Source: Acidobacteriaceae bacterium | GTDB taxonomy: Bacteria > Acidobacteriota > Terriglobia > Terriglobales > Acidobacteriaceae | Assembly (NCBI GenBank): GCA_025462735.1 | Contig: JAOAPC010000016.1 | Span: forward strand, 1 to 64,000 | Length of the DNA: 64,000 nt | Reading direction: 5' to 3' | Part shown: one piece after another, positions 7,874 to 16,627 of the stretch | How positions within the stretch are numbered: the first letter of the stretch is position 1 | Layout of the letters: each line of letters starts with the position of its first letter | The notes under the pieces: generated by a model | The model's database searches: none | Told to the model about the DNA's origin: nothing | The model's input: only the letters and a program-made list of their open reading frames with translations | Program-made: the position numbers and the translations under genes

Positions 7874-8458
7874 TTACTCCATACTCGAGCCGAGCGGCTG
7901 GTAGCGGTATTTCTTTCCGTCCCAGAAAATGGCTGCGGTCATCTGGTCGGCGCCCGCTTCTTCCACATAGATAGCGGTTGCTAGCTTCTTGCGCTTCACC
8001 TTCATTTTTTTTACGGTAAGCGTCTTAACCGGAAGATTGATGATGACGAACTTCGCCAACGGCGTTGCCGCTCTCCAGCCGTCCGCGCCGTCACCGTGAA
8101 TCACCAGAAGCGAAACTCCGCGCAGCTTGGGATCGTCCGGAGCAAAGCTGGTGGTGATCGATGGATTGCCATAACCGAAAAACGAATCCATGGGGTCGAC
8201 GACCAGGTAGTTCTTTTCGCCCTGGTCGATCAGCACGTTCTTGCAGCGCGCGACGATCACAATGTCTTCGCTCCCATCACCGTTCAGGTCGCCCTTCATG
8301 GGCTGCCACTTGGGTTCCAGTGAGCACGAATCACCGAACTGCTGGTGAACGAAATCGTTATCGACGAGGGCCGCGGCGGGAACACTATTTTGTGCTGCGG
8401 CAAAGGATGCGCCAAACGACGCAAGGAGAAGAAGTAAAACAACAATGCGGGACGACAT
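7874..8458 (-). CDS. Secreted protein with a calcium-loop-like DLNGDG motif
   Basis: ATG 8458 (MSSRIVVLLLLLASFGASFA) gives a signal peptide with cleavage after AAAQ. Around residue 55 the mature protein has GDLNGDGSEDIVIVARC, the D-x-N-x-D-G-x-x-D loop typical of FG-GAP or EF-hand-like calcium sites in secreted proteins. Only one such repeat is present, so it is not a full integrin-type propeller. Two cysteines (Cys near 44 and 69) might form a disulfide. It is on the same strand as the neighbouring membrane-anchored and lactonase-like genes. Function unknown. Confidence 0.7.
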   Translation of the reverse strand: MSSRIVVLLLLLASFGASFAAAQNSVPAAALVDNDFVHQQFGDSCSLEPKWQPMKGDLNGDGSEDIVIVARCKNVLIDQGEKNYLVVDPMDSFFGYGNPSITTSFAPDDPKLRGVSLLVIHGDGADGWRAATPLAKFVIINLPVKTLTVKKMKVKRKKLATAIYVEEAGADQMTAAIFWDGKKYRYQPLGSSME

Positions 8459-8519
8459 GGACTTACTGTAGTCCCGCACTGTTGAGCTAGCTAGAGTTGC
8501 GTGGTAACTAAAGTCACAC

Positions 8520-9794
8520 CTATTTCGTGATCGCCAAACTGTCGACGCTCCCCACTTCAGAATTTGTAAGAAGAACGAACGAGTTCGGCACCGGAGTCAA
8601 CGCACCTGTATTGGCATTTACCTGATAAGTGGTTATACCAATGTCGCAGTGAAAGCAGGCCTGCTGGTCTCCAGTAATGGCCCAGAGGAAGTCTCCCGCC
8701 GGGCTAATTACGGGCCAATCGCCGGGGCCCAAACCGGACACCTGGGCGATGGCACCGTTGCTCTCATCAATCGAATAGATCCCGCAGTTGTCATACATGA
8801 ATTTGCCAGCGCTGGCGATGGTCATGTTGTCCGGCCCGGGAACCCCGATGGTGCCGGGAGCAACCATACTGCCGCAGCTTCCCGTGCTAAAGGGAGAACT
8901 TGAGAGCGGAGTCAGCGCACCTGACGTCTGATCAATGCTATAACCGAATAACTTTCCCGCATTCTGCGCCTGCAACTCGTAAAGATACGAATTGGTCGGC
9001 GTGATTACGATTGTCCACGGATCGGTCACAGTCGAGCCACCAAATGGTGATCCAGCGATAGGGGTTAATTGACCGGTGCTCTGATTAATCGTGTATCCCG
9101 ATATCCCGGCGCTTGTCGAGACGTACAGGAAGTGATTTGTCTGGTCCACCGCCATAAGAGTCGCGGGCTGCGAAAATCCCGGGGAACTAGGAGCGGCCGC
9201 TGGAAAAGGCGAGCCTGGAACAGCGGTCAGAACGCCGGTGCCTGACTGAATGCTGAATGAGTACACGCCAGTCGAACCCTGCGCATAGAGAAATTTTCCC
9301 TGGTTATCCACCACATCTGAAAAGAAGGCCTGCCCGGTCAGATATGAGGCCGTAGAGGCGCCGAGTGATCCGTTTGACCGGTTAATGGCATAAACGAAAA
9401 TGCCGCCTTGGGTCCCCCCGCTGTAACCTTGCGCGGTTTGGAAAATAAAGGATCCCGAGGGATCAATAGCAAGAGTGTGGGGATTGAGATTGTTGGCGGA
9501 TCCCCCTTGGACCAAGGTGAGCATCCCATTGTTCCCAATGCTTGCTGCATATGGACCGCCGCCAGGTAGCGGATTCGCATACAAGAATTTCACTGCGCTG
9601 GTTTGGCCGGAAGCCCCAGTTCCTTCGCCATAGCCAGGAACAGACTTTCCGCCTGGATTCGATCCTGAGGAAGGAGTGCCGGTGCTGGCTGAGGTGCTGG
9701 AGCTGCCGCAATTTGCTAAGAACACGACGGCAGAGAAAAGTACGATGAGAGCAACGAATTTTTCCAAGCGATCTAATTTGTTGACACTATCCAT
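8520..9794 (-). CDS. Lactonase-like beta-propeller lipoprotein
   Basis: GAGGGG sits 4 nt before ATG 9794. An N-terminal helix (VALIVLFSAVVFLANCG) ends in a lipobox with Cys29, then a Ser/Gly-rich linker of about 45 residues. From about residue 70 there are six or seven repeats of the type (K)FLYA/V..(N)..I..Y.ID..TGALTP(V)..SPF, the pattern of the YbhE/6-phosphogluconolactonase beta-propeller family. In Acidobacteria such proteins are common outer-surface lipoproteins; enzymatic activity is not implied. Repeat units are visible around Y-S-F-S-I-Q-S-G-T-G-V-L-T, GYTINQSTGQLTPIAGSPFG and YSIDQTSGALTPLSSSPFS. Confidence 0.85.
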   Translation of the reverse strand: MDSVNKLDRLEKFVALIVLFSAVVFLANCGSSSTSASTGTPSSGSNPGGKSVPGYGEGTGASGQTSAVKFLYANPLPGGGPYAASIGNNGMLTLVQGGSANNLNPHTLAIDPSGSFIFQTAQGYSGGTQGGIFVYAINRSNGSLGASTASYLTGQAFFSDVVDNQGKFLYAQGSTGVYSFSIQSGTGVLTAVPGSPFPAAAPSSPGFSQPATLMAVDQTNHFLYVSTSAGISGYTINQSTGQLTPIAGSPFGGSTVTDPWTIVITPTNSYLYELQAQNAGKLFGYSIDQTSGALTPLSSSPFSTGSCGSMVAPGTIGVPGPDNMTIASAGKFMYDNCGIYSIDESNGAIAQVSGLGPGDWPVISPAGDFLWAITGDQQACFHCDIGITTYQVNANTGALTPVPNSFVLLTNSEVGSVDSLAITK

Positions 9795-9929
9795 GATCCC
9801 CTCTTTAGAGGTACTTTGAATTTGGTTCTTTCTGGGTGCGTAGGTTGGATGAGGTATGCTCGCCGAAGTTGGCTGGAAGACGTACCTAAGGCTAGTTCTC
9901 AGGTATTTTTGATGAGTTGATGGGGAACT

Positions 9930-10973
9930 TTACTGATGCCGGAAGTGCTCCCAACCGCTGGGTTCGAGCCGCGATCGAGCACCGGCCTTACTTATGAGGG
10001 AAACCTGCTTGCGCCGGGTGATCTTGCCGATGCAGGTAATCGGCACTCCAGAAATCTGGGACGGCACACGAAGTCCCGGCCTGACGGTAAACAGCAGTTC
10101 ATAATCATCGCCCCCATGAAGCGCTAAATCCAGCTCAACTGGTTTCGGCGGTCTGCCCACTGACGCGCGCGGAATTGCGTCTGCCCAAATCTCAGCGCCG
10201 ACGCCGCTTTCCTCGCAAATGTGGTTCAGGTCGGTGGAAAGGCCATCGCTGATGTCGATCATGGAGGAGGCCATCCCTTTTGCGCGCAAGGCTCGGCCCT
10301 GTTGAACTCTCGGCACCGGGAAAAAATGAGCTGGAAATCGTTTGGGGGGGAGCTTCTTCCGTCTCGAAAACAGCAGATTGAGAACCGCTGCGGAGCCGCC
10401 GAGTGCCCCGGTCACGTAAATTCGATCTCCGGGACGAGCGCCCGATCGCAGGACGGCCTTACTCTTTGGTACCGAGCCCAGAACTACGATGTCCGCCAGG
10501 ATGCCGGTCGGCGATTGCGCAGTATCACCGCCGGCCAGTGTAACCCCGAATTGCCGGGCAAGCTCCAACAGACCTTTCATGAAGCGGTCGACCCACCTCT
10601 GCGGCAGCTTCCGAGGAAGAGCAAGAGAGAGAAAAGCAGCGATCGGCTCCCCGCCCATGGCGGCAATATCGCTGAGGCCTCGCACCAGGCAGCGATGGCC
10701 TATTGATTCCGGCGGATGCCACTCGCGGCGGAAGTGCACTCCCTCCAAGCTAAAATCAGTGGTCACGAGCAATTCGTGTCCTGTTGGAACGCGCAGGACG
10801 GCACAGTCGTCGCCAATTCCCGTCACCACGCGACTAGTTCTCGGCAGACGCCCGGCCTTTAGCGACCCGGCGGTGGGACGATTTGCAGATGCCACGCCGA
10901 TTCTCGAGATGAGCGATCTTTCTGGTAAAGGCAAAGCGAAGACATCATATGCGGAAGTGGTGCCGAGTCCCAA
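9930..10973 (-). CDS. thiL: Thiamine-monophosphate kinase ThiL
   Basis: ThiL phosphorylates thiamine monophosphate to thiamine pyrophosphate with ATP, the last step of TPP synthesis, in the cytosol. Family motifs are clear: VTGIGDDCAVL near residue 50 (Mg/ATP-binding N-terminal loop), TTDFSLEGVHFRREW, the LSDIAAMGGEPIAA block, LAGGDTAQSP, MIDISDGLSTDLNHI and LHGGDDYELLFTV. The length (about 330-347 aa) is normal. The start is uncertain: TTG 10973 opens the frame, and another TTG 39 nt later (LPLPERSLI) would match the length of typical ThiL N-termini better. It stands alone, not in a thi operon. Confidence 0.93.
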   Translation of the reverse strand: MGLGTTSAYDVFALPLPERSLISRIGVASANRPTAGSLKAGRLPRTSRVVTGIGDDCAVLRVPTGHELLVTTDFSLEGVHFRREWHPPESIGHRCLVRGLSDIAAMGGEPIAAFLSLALPRKLPQRWVDRFMKGLLELARQFGVTLAGGDTAQSPTGILADIVVLGSVPKSKAVLRSGARPGDRIYVTGALGGSAAVLNLLFSRRKKLPPKRFPAHFFPVPRVQQGRALRAKGMASSMIDISDGLSTDLNHICEESGVGAEIWADAIPRASVGRPPKPVELDLALHGGDDYELLFTVRPGLRVPSQISGVPITCIGKITRRKQVSLISKAGARSRLEPSGWEHFRHQ

Positions 10974-11420
10974 ACCTGCTCAAGAGCTCGGAACAAGAGC
11001 TTACAACCCCAGCTTTTCCACCACCATCTACTCAGCGATCTGGCAGGTTTCATTCCGGCCGAAACCCGCTCGGGTGGCCAAGACCGGGTAAGAGGTACCT
11101 TCGTAACCTCTTCCCGAAACGGTAATACGGCCTGATGGTCACGTACGATTACCTGCCCTTTGTAACTGAGGATATGGGTTCGACCTCGTTGACACGGTGG
11201 AACGTGCTTTGCTACCGTTACTTAAAGCAGTCTCCCGAAAACCTGTGGTCGAGCTAAGTGCTGAATTCGCTTTGAGTTAAGCGAAACAGTGATTTGGGCG
11301 TTATCTGGTCCAGCGTAGAAGGGCGCGTTAAAGCTTTCTAACCAGAAGCCAGACGCGTGTTCGTGCCGGAACGGGAATGCCAGATGCTCCTTTTCTGGCC
11401 ATAGAGGAATTAATAGAAAA
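10974..11420 (+). promoter_or_regulatory. Divergent intergenic region with weak promoter candidate
   Basis: No gene seen. A perfect -35 hexamer TTGACA at 11189-11194 is followed 18 nt later by TACCGT (11213-11218), a poor -10, pointing at the M23 peptidase gene with a leader of about 200 nt. The leader is moderately palindromic but no known riboswitch (including a TPP THI-box, expected only if thiL were riboswitch-controlled) could be recognised. Confidence 0.3.
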
Positions 11421-12335
11421 TTGCGTAAACGTTTCTACATCCTTTTTGTGAGCCGAGGGCCGGACGGCCAGCTCCGCAAGATCCCGATCCCTATTCACTA
11501 CCTATATGTGTTTATCGCCGGGGCGGCCGTGGGAGTTTTCGGGCTTACCGGCCTCGCGCAGTCTTATATGCGCATGCTGATGAAAACCTCGCACTTTAAC
11601 GAGCTGCGCGCCGAGAAAGATGACCTTAAGAACCGCTACACGCACCTGGAGCAGGTGGCTAAAGAGCGGGACATGCAGGTCGCGTCTCTGGGCTCGCTGG
11701 CGAACGAAGTTTCGTCGCTGTATGGCTTGAAGCCCGACCCGGTGCTGATGGCCGCAGCCTCTTCCGACAGCGTGGAGGATGACCAGGTCACCTCATCGCT
11801 TGATCGGCTGGCAACGTTGAAGACGACAGCGCTGAGCGGCGCCACTACTGCCGGCCTCACGCTCGGTCTCATTCGCAATGTAACGACCGCCGACTGGGTG
11901 CGTGCCAATTCGGCGCCCAGCATCTGGCCGGTCGAAGGTCCTATCACAGCTGCATTTGGGGAACGCATCGATCCGTTTAATGGTGAAGGCTCGTTCCATT
12001 CAGGGATTGACATTGGAGCCGCCAGCGGACAGCAGATTATTGCGCCTGCGGACGCCATTGTTGTGTTTGCCGATTTCATGGGTGGATACGGACGGGCCGT
12101 CGTTCTCCAGCACGGCCATGGAGTGACCACGCGTTACGGACATATGAAGAGCTTTGCCGTTTTCGCCGGCCAGCACATTCATCGCGGCGACACTATCGGC
12201 TACGTGGGCGATAGCGGCCGCAGCACCGGCCCGCATCTCCACTATGAAGTCCGCATCAACGACACCCCGGTCAATCCGCACAAATACCTGCGCACCACCT
12301 ACGCGCACGTAGGCGGCTTCGAAGCGGGAAGCTAA
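11421..12335 (+). CDS. Membrane-anchored M23 (LytM/gamma-family) peptidoglycan endopeptidase
   Basis: Begins at TTG 11421 (MRKRFYILFVSRGPDGQLRK), the usual start block of this family, with AGAGGAA upstream. One helix at residues about 27-47 anchors a periplasmic part. A coiled coil at about 58-100 (FNELRAEKDDLKNRY, LEQVAKERD) is followed by a linker and the zinc peptidase domain from about 168. Zinc ligands are visible: His193 and Asp197 in FHSGIDIG, and His274 in GPHLHYEV, with His241 (RYGHM) and His272 completing the active site. All catalytic residues are present, so it is likely an active D,D-endopeptidase rather than an EnvC/NlpD-type activator. Confidence 0.93.
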   Translation: MRKRFYILFVSRGPDGQLRKIPIPIHYLYVFIAGAAVGVFGLTGLAQSYMRMLMKTSHFNELRAEKDDLKNRYTHLEQVAKERDMQVASLGSLANEVSSLYGLKPDPVLMAAASSDSVEDDQVTSSLDRLATLKTTALSGATTAGLTLGLIRNVTTADWVRANSAPSIWPVEGPITAAFGERIDPFNGEGSFHSGIDIGAASGQQIIAPADAIVVFADFMGGYGRAVVLQHGHGVTTRYGHMKSFAVFAGQHIHRGDTIGYVGDSGRSTGPHLHYEVRINDTPVNPHKYLRTTYAHVGGFEAGS

Positions 12336-12475
12336 AAAACAAGCTTTTTGCTATCAGCCGTCAGCTCTCAGTAATTACTCTCCTACCTTCGTAACCAACC
12401 AGTATCTTTCCTCGGCGCGCTTCTGGGCTTATTCTTATTTCAAGAACAGAGCTCCTGGGCTCTCAACCAAACGTT

Positions 12476-12865
12476 ATGTTTCCCTTTCGTCTTTATACCC
12501 TCGTTGTGGGCGGAGCGAGCGCCGTCTTCGCCGCTTATCTCATGTTTGGCCGCAGGAAGAAAAGTTCTACAGAGATCGAGCGTCAACGGCGCGACTGGTT
12601 GAACCAGATCGGACGCATCACGGATGGCACTGTAATTGATGTTCAGGAGCTAGCCCAGAACGGACACGCACCAGCAACCCTGCTGATTTTTCAATACGAC
12701 GTTGGCGGAGTTTCCTACGAAGCGTCACAAGACGTGACCCAGTTACGCCAGCACATCAACCTGCATTCGTGCCGGCTGGGCCTGCCAACTTCGGTCCGCT
12801 ACGACCCGCAGAATCCAGGGAACTCGATTGTCGTCGCCGAAAAGTGGATGGGATTGAGGCAGTAG
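12476..12865 (+). CDS. Small DUF3592-like protein
   Basis: One N-terminal hydrophobic segment (LYTLVVGGASAVFAAYLMFG, residues 6-25) followed by a single DUF3592-type beta domain: G-R-I-T-D-G-T-V-I-D-V, LLIFQYDVGGVSYEASQDV, and G-L-P-T-S-V-R-Y-D-P-Q-N-P-G-N-S-I-V-V. It is the shortened form of the fold at 2078-2599. No clear Shine-Dalgarno precedes ATG 12476. A GGG/CCC-rich palindrome follows the stop. Function unknown. Confidence 0.75.
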   Translation: MFPFRLYTLVVGGASAVFAAYLMFGRRKKSSTEIERQRRDWLNQIGRITDGTVIDVQELAQNGHAPATLLIFQYDVGGVSYEASQDVTQLRQHINLHSCRLGLPTSVRYDPQNPGNSIVVAEKWMGLRQ

Positions 12866-12888
12866 CTAGTACTCACCATTATTTCTGC

Positions 12889-13004
12889 CGGGAAGGACAC
12901 GACTCCAGTCGTGCCGATTAGCGACCTCTTCCTGCTTGCGGCGGCTTTAGCCGCAAAGCAAGGACACCGTTCGGCACGGCTAAAGCCGTGCCCTTCCCCA
13001 AACC
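12889..13004. repeat. Nested CACGGCTTTAGCCGTG-type palindrome
   Basis: Outer arms GGGAAGG and CCCTTCCC surround inner pairs CACGACTCCAGTCGTG, GGCGGCTTTAGCCGC and GGCACGGCTAAAGCCGTGCC. Related palindromes of this family occur at 48443-48579, 58861-58939 and about 63018-63050. It lies between convergent genes and may act as a terminator. Confidence 0.7.
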
Positions 13005-13090
13005 TATTGTCTTAAACCGACAACATGTCAGTGGGTGGCGATCGGGACACCAAATGAGGTTTCGTAATGATCTGAGGAAGACTCTTGCTC

Positions 13091-13474
13091 TTACCTGATA
13101 TCGATCCGCAAAATAATGTCCACCACTTTGCGATCATCGAACTGGCTCATGCGTTTGGTGTCACTGGCCTTGCCGTTAGCCTGAGCATAGATTTCATAAT
13201 CCACATTCGTGGCTAGCGCGGGAAAGCGGTAGGTGCCATCAGGGCCAACGATGTAGGTTTTCACCGCGCGGGTGCGGGTGTCGGTGACATAAACGACGGC
13301 GTCAGGAATGGGATTGTCTTGCTTATCGAGGACTTTTCCGGTGAGCAAACGCCCGGGAGTCGTGTCCTTGGTTTTGGCGTGTGAGTTTGGCGCAGAAGCA
13401 ACCAGCGCAAGGGCGAACCAACAGATCGCGAGCATTTTTAGTCTTCTTGCCAACCCCTGAGTCCTCGTCATCAC
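13091..13474 (-). CDS. Secreted transthyretin-like (carboxypeptidase regulatory-like) protein
   Basis: Signal peptide at residues about 14-35 (MLAICWFALALVASAP, cleavage at S-H-A). The mature protein is one beta-sandwich of the CarboxypepD_reg type: LTGKVLDKQDNPIPDAVVYV, then TYIVGPDGTYRFPAL and DYEIYAQANGKASDTK. Such stand-alone domains are abundant in acidobacterial secretomes; they are structural or ligand-binding and not enzymatic. It is in tandem with the frameshifted transthyretin-like gene at 13502-13864, 28 nt downstream of it on the same strand. Confidence 0.82.
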   Translation of the reverse strand: MMTRTQGLARRLKMLAICWFALALVASAPNSHAKTKDTTPGRLLTGKVLDKQDNPIPDAVVYVTDTRTRAVKTYIVGPDGTYRFPALATNVDYEIYAQANGKASDTKRMSQFDDRKVVDIILRIDIR

Positions 13475-13501
13475 CTCTCCAGCCTTTAGCCTGAGTTGCT
13501 G

Positions 13502-13864
13502 CTATTTTAGATGCAGACCGGTATCTACGCGCTCGTCGCTTTCAACGTGCACGGTGACCTCGGGTCCGGGTTGCAAGTGCTTGTAAGCAGGGTTCTTGTA
13601 GCCTCTCAAATCAGCCCGGAGCACGTAATCCTGCTTCCCCGGTGGCACCCGCTGCTCAAATTCTCCCAAACGGTTGGAACGAACTTCCCATCGCGCCTTT
13701 TTCTCTCCGGCGCGGCGGATCTTCACCTCCACACCGTACACCGGGCGATCATCCGGCCCCCACACGTGCCAAAGATCAGCGCGTACGAGGCGGGCTTAGG
13801 CTGCTCCCTGCCCTGCAATAAACTATTGATTGTTAGGAAAAGCGTAAGGCAAGCAAGAACTAAC
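13502..13864 (-). pseudogene. Transthyretin-like secreted protein, apparent frameshift at the signal/domain junction
   Basis: The downstream frame (from GTG 13765) encodes WGPDDRPVYGVEVKIRRAGE and a further about 65 residues of a beta-sandwich (R-W-E-V-R-S-N-R-L-G-E-F-E-Q-R-V-P). It has no signal peptide. The other frame just upstream encodes LVLACLTLFLTINSLLQGRE and then PKPASYALIFGT before losing sense. Restoring one nucleotide near 13763-13768 would join them as ..ALIFGTVWGPDDRPV.., the usual junction in this family. Either a real one-base deletion or a sequencing error. The upstream frame may begin inside the 3' end of the zinc-ribbon gene. Confidence 0.72.
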
Positions 13865-13891
13865 GAGCGGGGAACGTATACAGAGATGCGG

Positions 13892-14089
13892 CTAGGAATA
13901 ATCGCCGTCTTCGGTTTCTTCTTCCTCTTCATCTTCCTCGTATTCTTCTTCCACCGGCTTGAGTTCGATGGGATTAATAGTGACCACCTCGAATTCCGTC
14001 GCACACTCAGGACACGTAATGACTTCGCCTTCATCAACCTCGTCGTCTTCAATATCGAAGCTGGTCTCGCACTCTGGACAGTACAACAT
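13892..14089 (-). CDS. Small zinc-ribbon protein, LysW-like
   Basis: ATG 14089 has a strong GGAGGG site 5 nt upstream, so the longer open frame beginning at 14158 is rejected. The 65-aa product begins MLYCPECETSFDIEDDEVDE and has the second CPEC pair at about residue 27, making a four-cysteine zinc ribbon, followed by E-F-E-V-V. This resembles the amino-carrier protein LysW. The C-terminal third is almost entirely acidic and ends D-G-D-Y-S instead of the EDWGE end whose Glu carries the substrate in LysW. No lysine or arginine synthesis genes are nearby, so an amino-carrier role is doubtful. Confidence 0.78.
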   Translation of the reverse strand: MLYCPECETSFDIEDDEVDEGEVITCPECATEFEVVTINPIELKPVEEEYEEDEEEEETEDGDYS

Positions 14090-14256
14090 TATGCCCTCCG
14101 ATCTGGCACGTAAGTTTTTATGATTGCACGTTTGTATATTTATTGCCTTTCCCGGCACAGGTCAAGTGGCCGGGAGAACCGAAGTATTTGCACTGACGAA
14201 ATCCGGAGGTCGAATGTAACGCTAGAACTCTTGCATGGCGCGCGGCTCCGTAGAAA

Positions 14257-15198
14257 TCACTGCGCGCTTGCAGGAACGTACACACGCTGGGCGCCAACCA
14301 ACTCTGTGTTCGGCAGCTCAGTGGCAAGTTTCACCCGCTGCATGCCGCTCTTCTTTTCAGGCTTGGCAAGAAAAGTCAGAAGGTACTGGTTGTTCAGGCG
14401 GTGCTCGACATCGTCGAGGTATGGGACAAACGTGACTGCGGGGCCGCTGAAGCCGATGTAGTACGATTCGCCACCGGTCTCATCCGCCACCCGAGAGAGA
14501 TAGAGCTGTCCCCAGTAGCTGTGCCAATAGCTATGCGCGAAATGGCCGGCTCCAGGGTTATAGATGGCATAAACAATTACGCCTGCGCGCTGCGCCTGTT
14601 CAATGGCATCGCTGACGTACGGGTCCTGCAAGTCGCCACTTCCATAGTAAAGATCAATGCCGTCGCTGATCATCAGGACCTCGCGCCGCGGGCTGCCTGC
14701 GGGCCAACGTTTGATCAGATCTACCAGCGAGAAATAAGGACTGCCATTCACTCCCGCAATTCCCCTGGGAAGTCGCAGGGACTTGGCCGCCTGCGCGTGG
14801 TCGGCCGTCAGTTCTTGCGCGATTTGAGCGCTCCCGTTATCCATATACGCGACTCCGACTTTCGTGGTTGCCGGTTTCGAATTGATGAACTGGCGAATGT
14901 CTTCAAATTGCGTGGCCAGCGTTGCATTCGCGGAGTCGTCGAGAAGAATGAATAGTTCAAGTCCGGCGTTGTCGCCTTTCGCGGGTGTCCACCCCGTGAC
15001 CGTGTCGCGCGTCTTCCCTTCGTAAACCATCACATCCTGGCGATCAACCGCAGGCGGGTTCATTCCGTGTCGGGCTTCCACCGTGACCACCATGTTCACC
15101 GGCGGACCGCCCGCTGCTGTAGTCTCCTGCGCGCCGGCTGATAACGTTGGAATCGCTACTGCGGCCAGAAGTGCGAAAGCAAAGTTGCGCAATTTCAT
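14257..15198 (-). CDS. Secreted VWFA-domain protein
   Basis: GGAG stands 8 nt before ATG 15198. Signal peptide MKLRNFAFALLAAVAIPTLS with cleavage at S-A-G-A-Q. Mature protein: a short beta domain (VNMVVTVEARHG, DVMVYEGKTRD) then a von Willebrand A fold from about residue 80 (LELFILLDDSAN holding a D-x-S metal-site start, VLMISDGIDLYYG, AGVIVYAIYNPG). This is the acidobacterial VWFA-related layout. The MIDAS motif reads D-D-S-A-N rather than D-x-S-x-S, so metal binding may be altered. Likely periplasmic or surface adhesion or assembly role (inference). Confidence 0.87.
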   Translation of the reverse strand: MKLRNFAFALLAAVAIPTLSAGAQETTAAGGPPVNMVVTVEARHGMNPPAVDRQDVMVYEGKTRDTVTGWTPAKGDNAGLELFILLDDSANATLATQFEDIRQFINSKPATTKVGVAYMDNGSAQIAQELTADHAQAAKSLRLPRGIAGVNGSPYFSLVDLIKRWPAGSPRREVLMISDGIDLYYGSGDLQDPYVSDAIEQAQRAGVIVYAIYNPGAGHFAHSYWHSYWGQLYLSRVADETGGESYYIGFSGPAVTFVPYLDDVEHRLNNQYLLTFLAKPEKKSGMQRVKLATELPNTELVGAQRVYVPASAQ

Positions 15199-15364
15199 GT
15201 TAGTTCTCCGGTATCGCTCTGAGTAGTGGGAAAGCCCCTATTCATATCGATGTCCTTCGCTGCAATTCGTTGCAGCTATCTCTCTTTCTACTGATTTTCT
15301 GGCAGTAGAAAAATAATCACTACAGCGGTTGGGCGCGCGATGCTAAACTCCAGAACAAATCGGC

Positions 15365-15616
15365 GTGAGAACGAAAACCAAAAGGAGCGCAGACCTCATA
15401 TCAACGGTTATGGCTCGCGTGAAGTCCGAGCATACAGCACCGGAAATCCGATTGAGAAAGGCGCTGCGTTGTCTCCACCATAAGTTCGATAACCACGTTC
15501 GCAACCTTCCAGGCCAGCCGGACTTCGTGTTCCGCAGGCACAAGCTTGTTGTTTTTGTGGATGGCGATTTCCCGAGTGTTAAACTCCGGTTGCAACCTAG
15601 CCGATTAGATGAATAA
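15365..15616 (+). pseudogene. Truncated very-short-patch-repair (Vsr-like) endonuclease
   Basis: Residues about 8-70 match the Vsr N-terminal half: VMARVKSEHTAPEIRLRKAL, L-H-H-K-F-D-N-H, LPGQPDFVFRRHKLVVFVDG. The last two include the catalytic-Asp PD-F-V-F strand. Right after VDGDF, where intact members continue W-H-G and supply the histidines, homology stops and 14 unrelated residues lead to a stop. Vsr nicks T:G mismatches made by deamination of m5C and normally accompanies a C5 methyltransferase; none is present. Remnant of a defence or modification locus joined to the restriction gene that overlaps its last 8 nt. Confidence 0.8.
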
Positions 15617-16601
15617 GGTTACGTCTTTTAAAGTTGGGGAGAACTATACGAACGATCAGATTCGGTTCTCCCTGGATTTGGAAAATCTCGGTGGTATTCG
15701 GCCATCACTGGATTCAGATCGTGGGATCCGGCATGTAGCGATCATGACTGCGGCCGAAGACTCAGGTCGCCTTGCCACTGAAAATCCGTACCGCGACAGG
15801 ATTGAGCAAAATATTCTGATTTACACCGCCCAGGGCCGTGAAGGAGATCAGACTCTGGCGGGCCGGAATAAACGCCTTGTTGAACAATACTCGGTTCCGA
15901 CGCCACTCTTCGGATTTACCAACATCGGTCGACAAACATATAGATTCCTCGGGCTCCTGGAATTGCTTCGACACTATCAAGAAAGTCAAGCCGATACTAA
16001 AGGAAATCTGCGTAAGGTGTGGGTATTCGAATTTCTAATCCACAGCAAGCCAGAAGTCGTCCCAATAGAGGAGGCCCGTTCTATTTCGGCCGCTTTGTTG
16101 GCCGAATCACGCCGAAAAGAAAAATCCGCCGGACTAGAGCGCGAAATTTCGGCGCTTCCAACTGGCAACGCGACCGAAAGCGCGACTCTCGTTGACTTGG
16201 AGACCGTTCGAGTCCGGCTGTTCCAATTTGCGCCATATGACTTCGAACGTTTCATCAAACTGGTGCTGGAGCGCAGCGGATTTGTGAAGGTCTCAGTCAC
16301 ACGAGCATCAGGCGACGGTGGCATAGATTTAGACGCTTACGTGGACGACAGAAATGAGTTCTTCGCTGGAACACACGTACAGGCGAAGGTCAAAAGGTGG
16401 AGGCACGTAGTCGGCAGTCCTGAAATCAACAATTTTAGGGGCGCTTTGAGCACAACGGCTAAAGGAGTTTTCGTCACAACCGGTCACTTCACACGGGCTG
16501 CTGTTGTGGAGGCACGGCACGAGTCTAAGCCTTCTATCGCGCTTGTGGATGGAGAGAAGCTCGCGGGCATTGTCACTCGCAACGCTGTTCCGATGAACTG
16601 A
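15609..16601 (+). CDS. Type IV restriction enzyme: SRA-like reader plus Mrr nuclease
   Basis: 330 aa. Residues about 5-160 look like the ScoMcrA-type SRA/YDG reader: FKVGENYTNDQIRFSLDL at the start, then ILIYTAQGREGDQTLAGRNK, and F-T-N-I-G-R-Q-T-Y-R-F-L-G-L and VWVFEF. SRA domains recognise modified cytosine. Residues about 210-310 are an Mrr-type PD-(D/E)xK nuclease: YDFERFIKLVLERSGF, ASGDGGIDLDAY with the catalytic Asp, and HVQAKVKRW with the Q-x-K pair. Expected function: cleavage of foreign DNA carrying modified cytosine. It stands directly after a broken Vsr-like gene; base use is visibly less GC-rich than in priA next door, suggesting transfer. Confidence 0.82.
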   Translation: MNKVTSFKVGENYTNDQIRFSLDLENLGGIRPSLDSDRGIRHVAIMTAAEDSGRLATENPYRDRIEQNILIYTAQGREGDQTLAGRNKRLVEQYSVPTPLFGFTNIGRQTYRFLGLLELLRHYQESQADTKGNLRKVWVFEFLIHSKPEVVPIEEARSISAALLAESRRKEKSAGLEREISALPTGNATESATLVDLETVRVRLFQFAPYDFERFIKLVLERSGFVKVSVTRASGDGGIDLDAYVDDRNEFFAGTHVQAKVKRWRHVVGSPEINNFRGALSTTAKGVFVTTGHFTRAAVVEARHESKPSIALVDGEKLAGIVTRNAVPMN

Positions 16602-16627
16602 CGTTAGCGTCGAGTCCAGAATGGGAG

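Noticed and set aside
11160-11420. TPP riboswitch near thiL
   Set aside because: No THI-box core was recognisable on either strand, and thiL itself is not a usual target.
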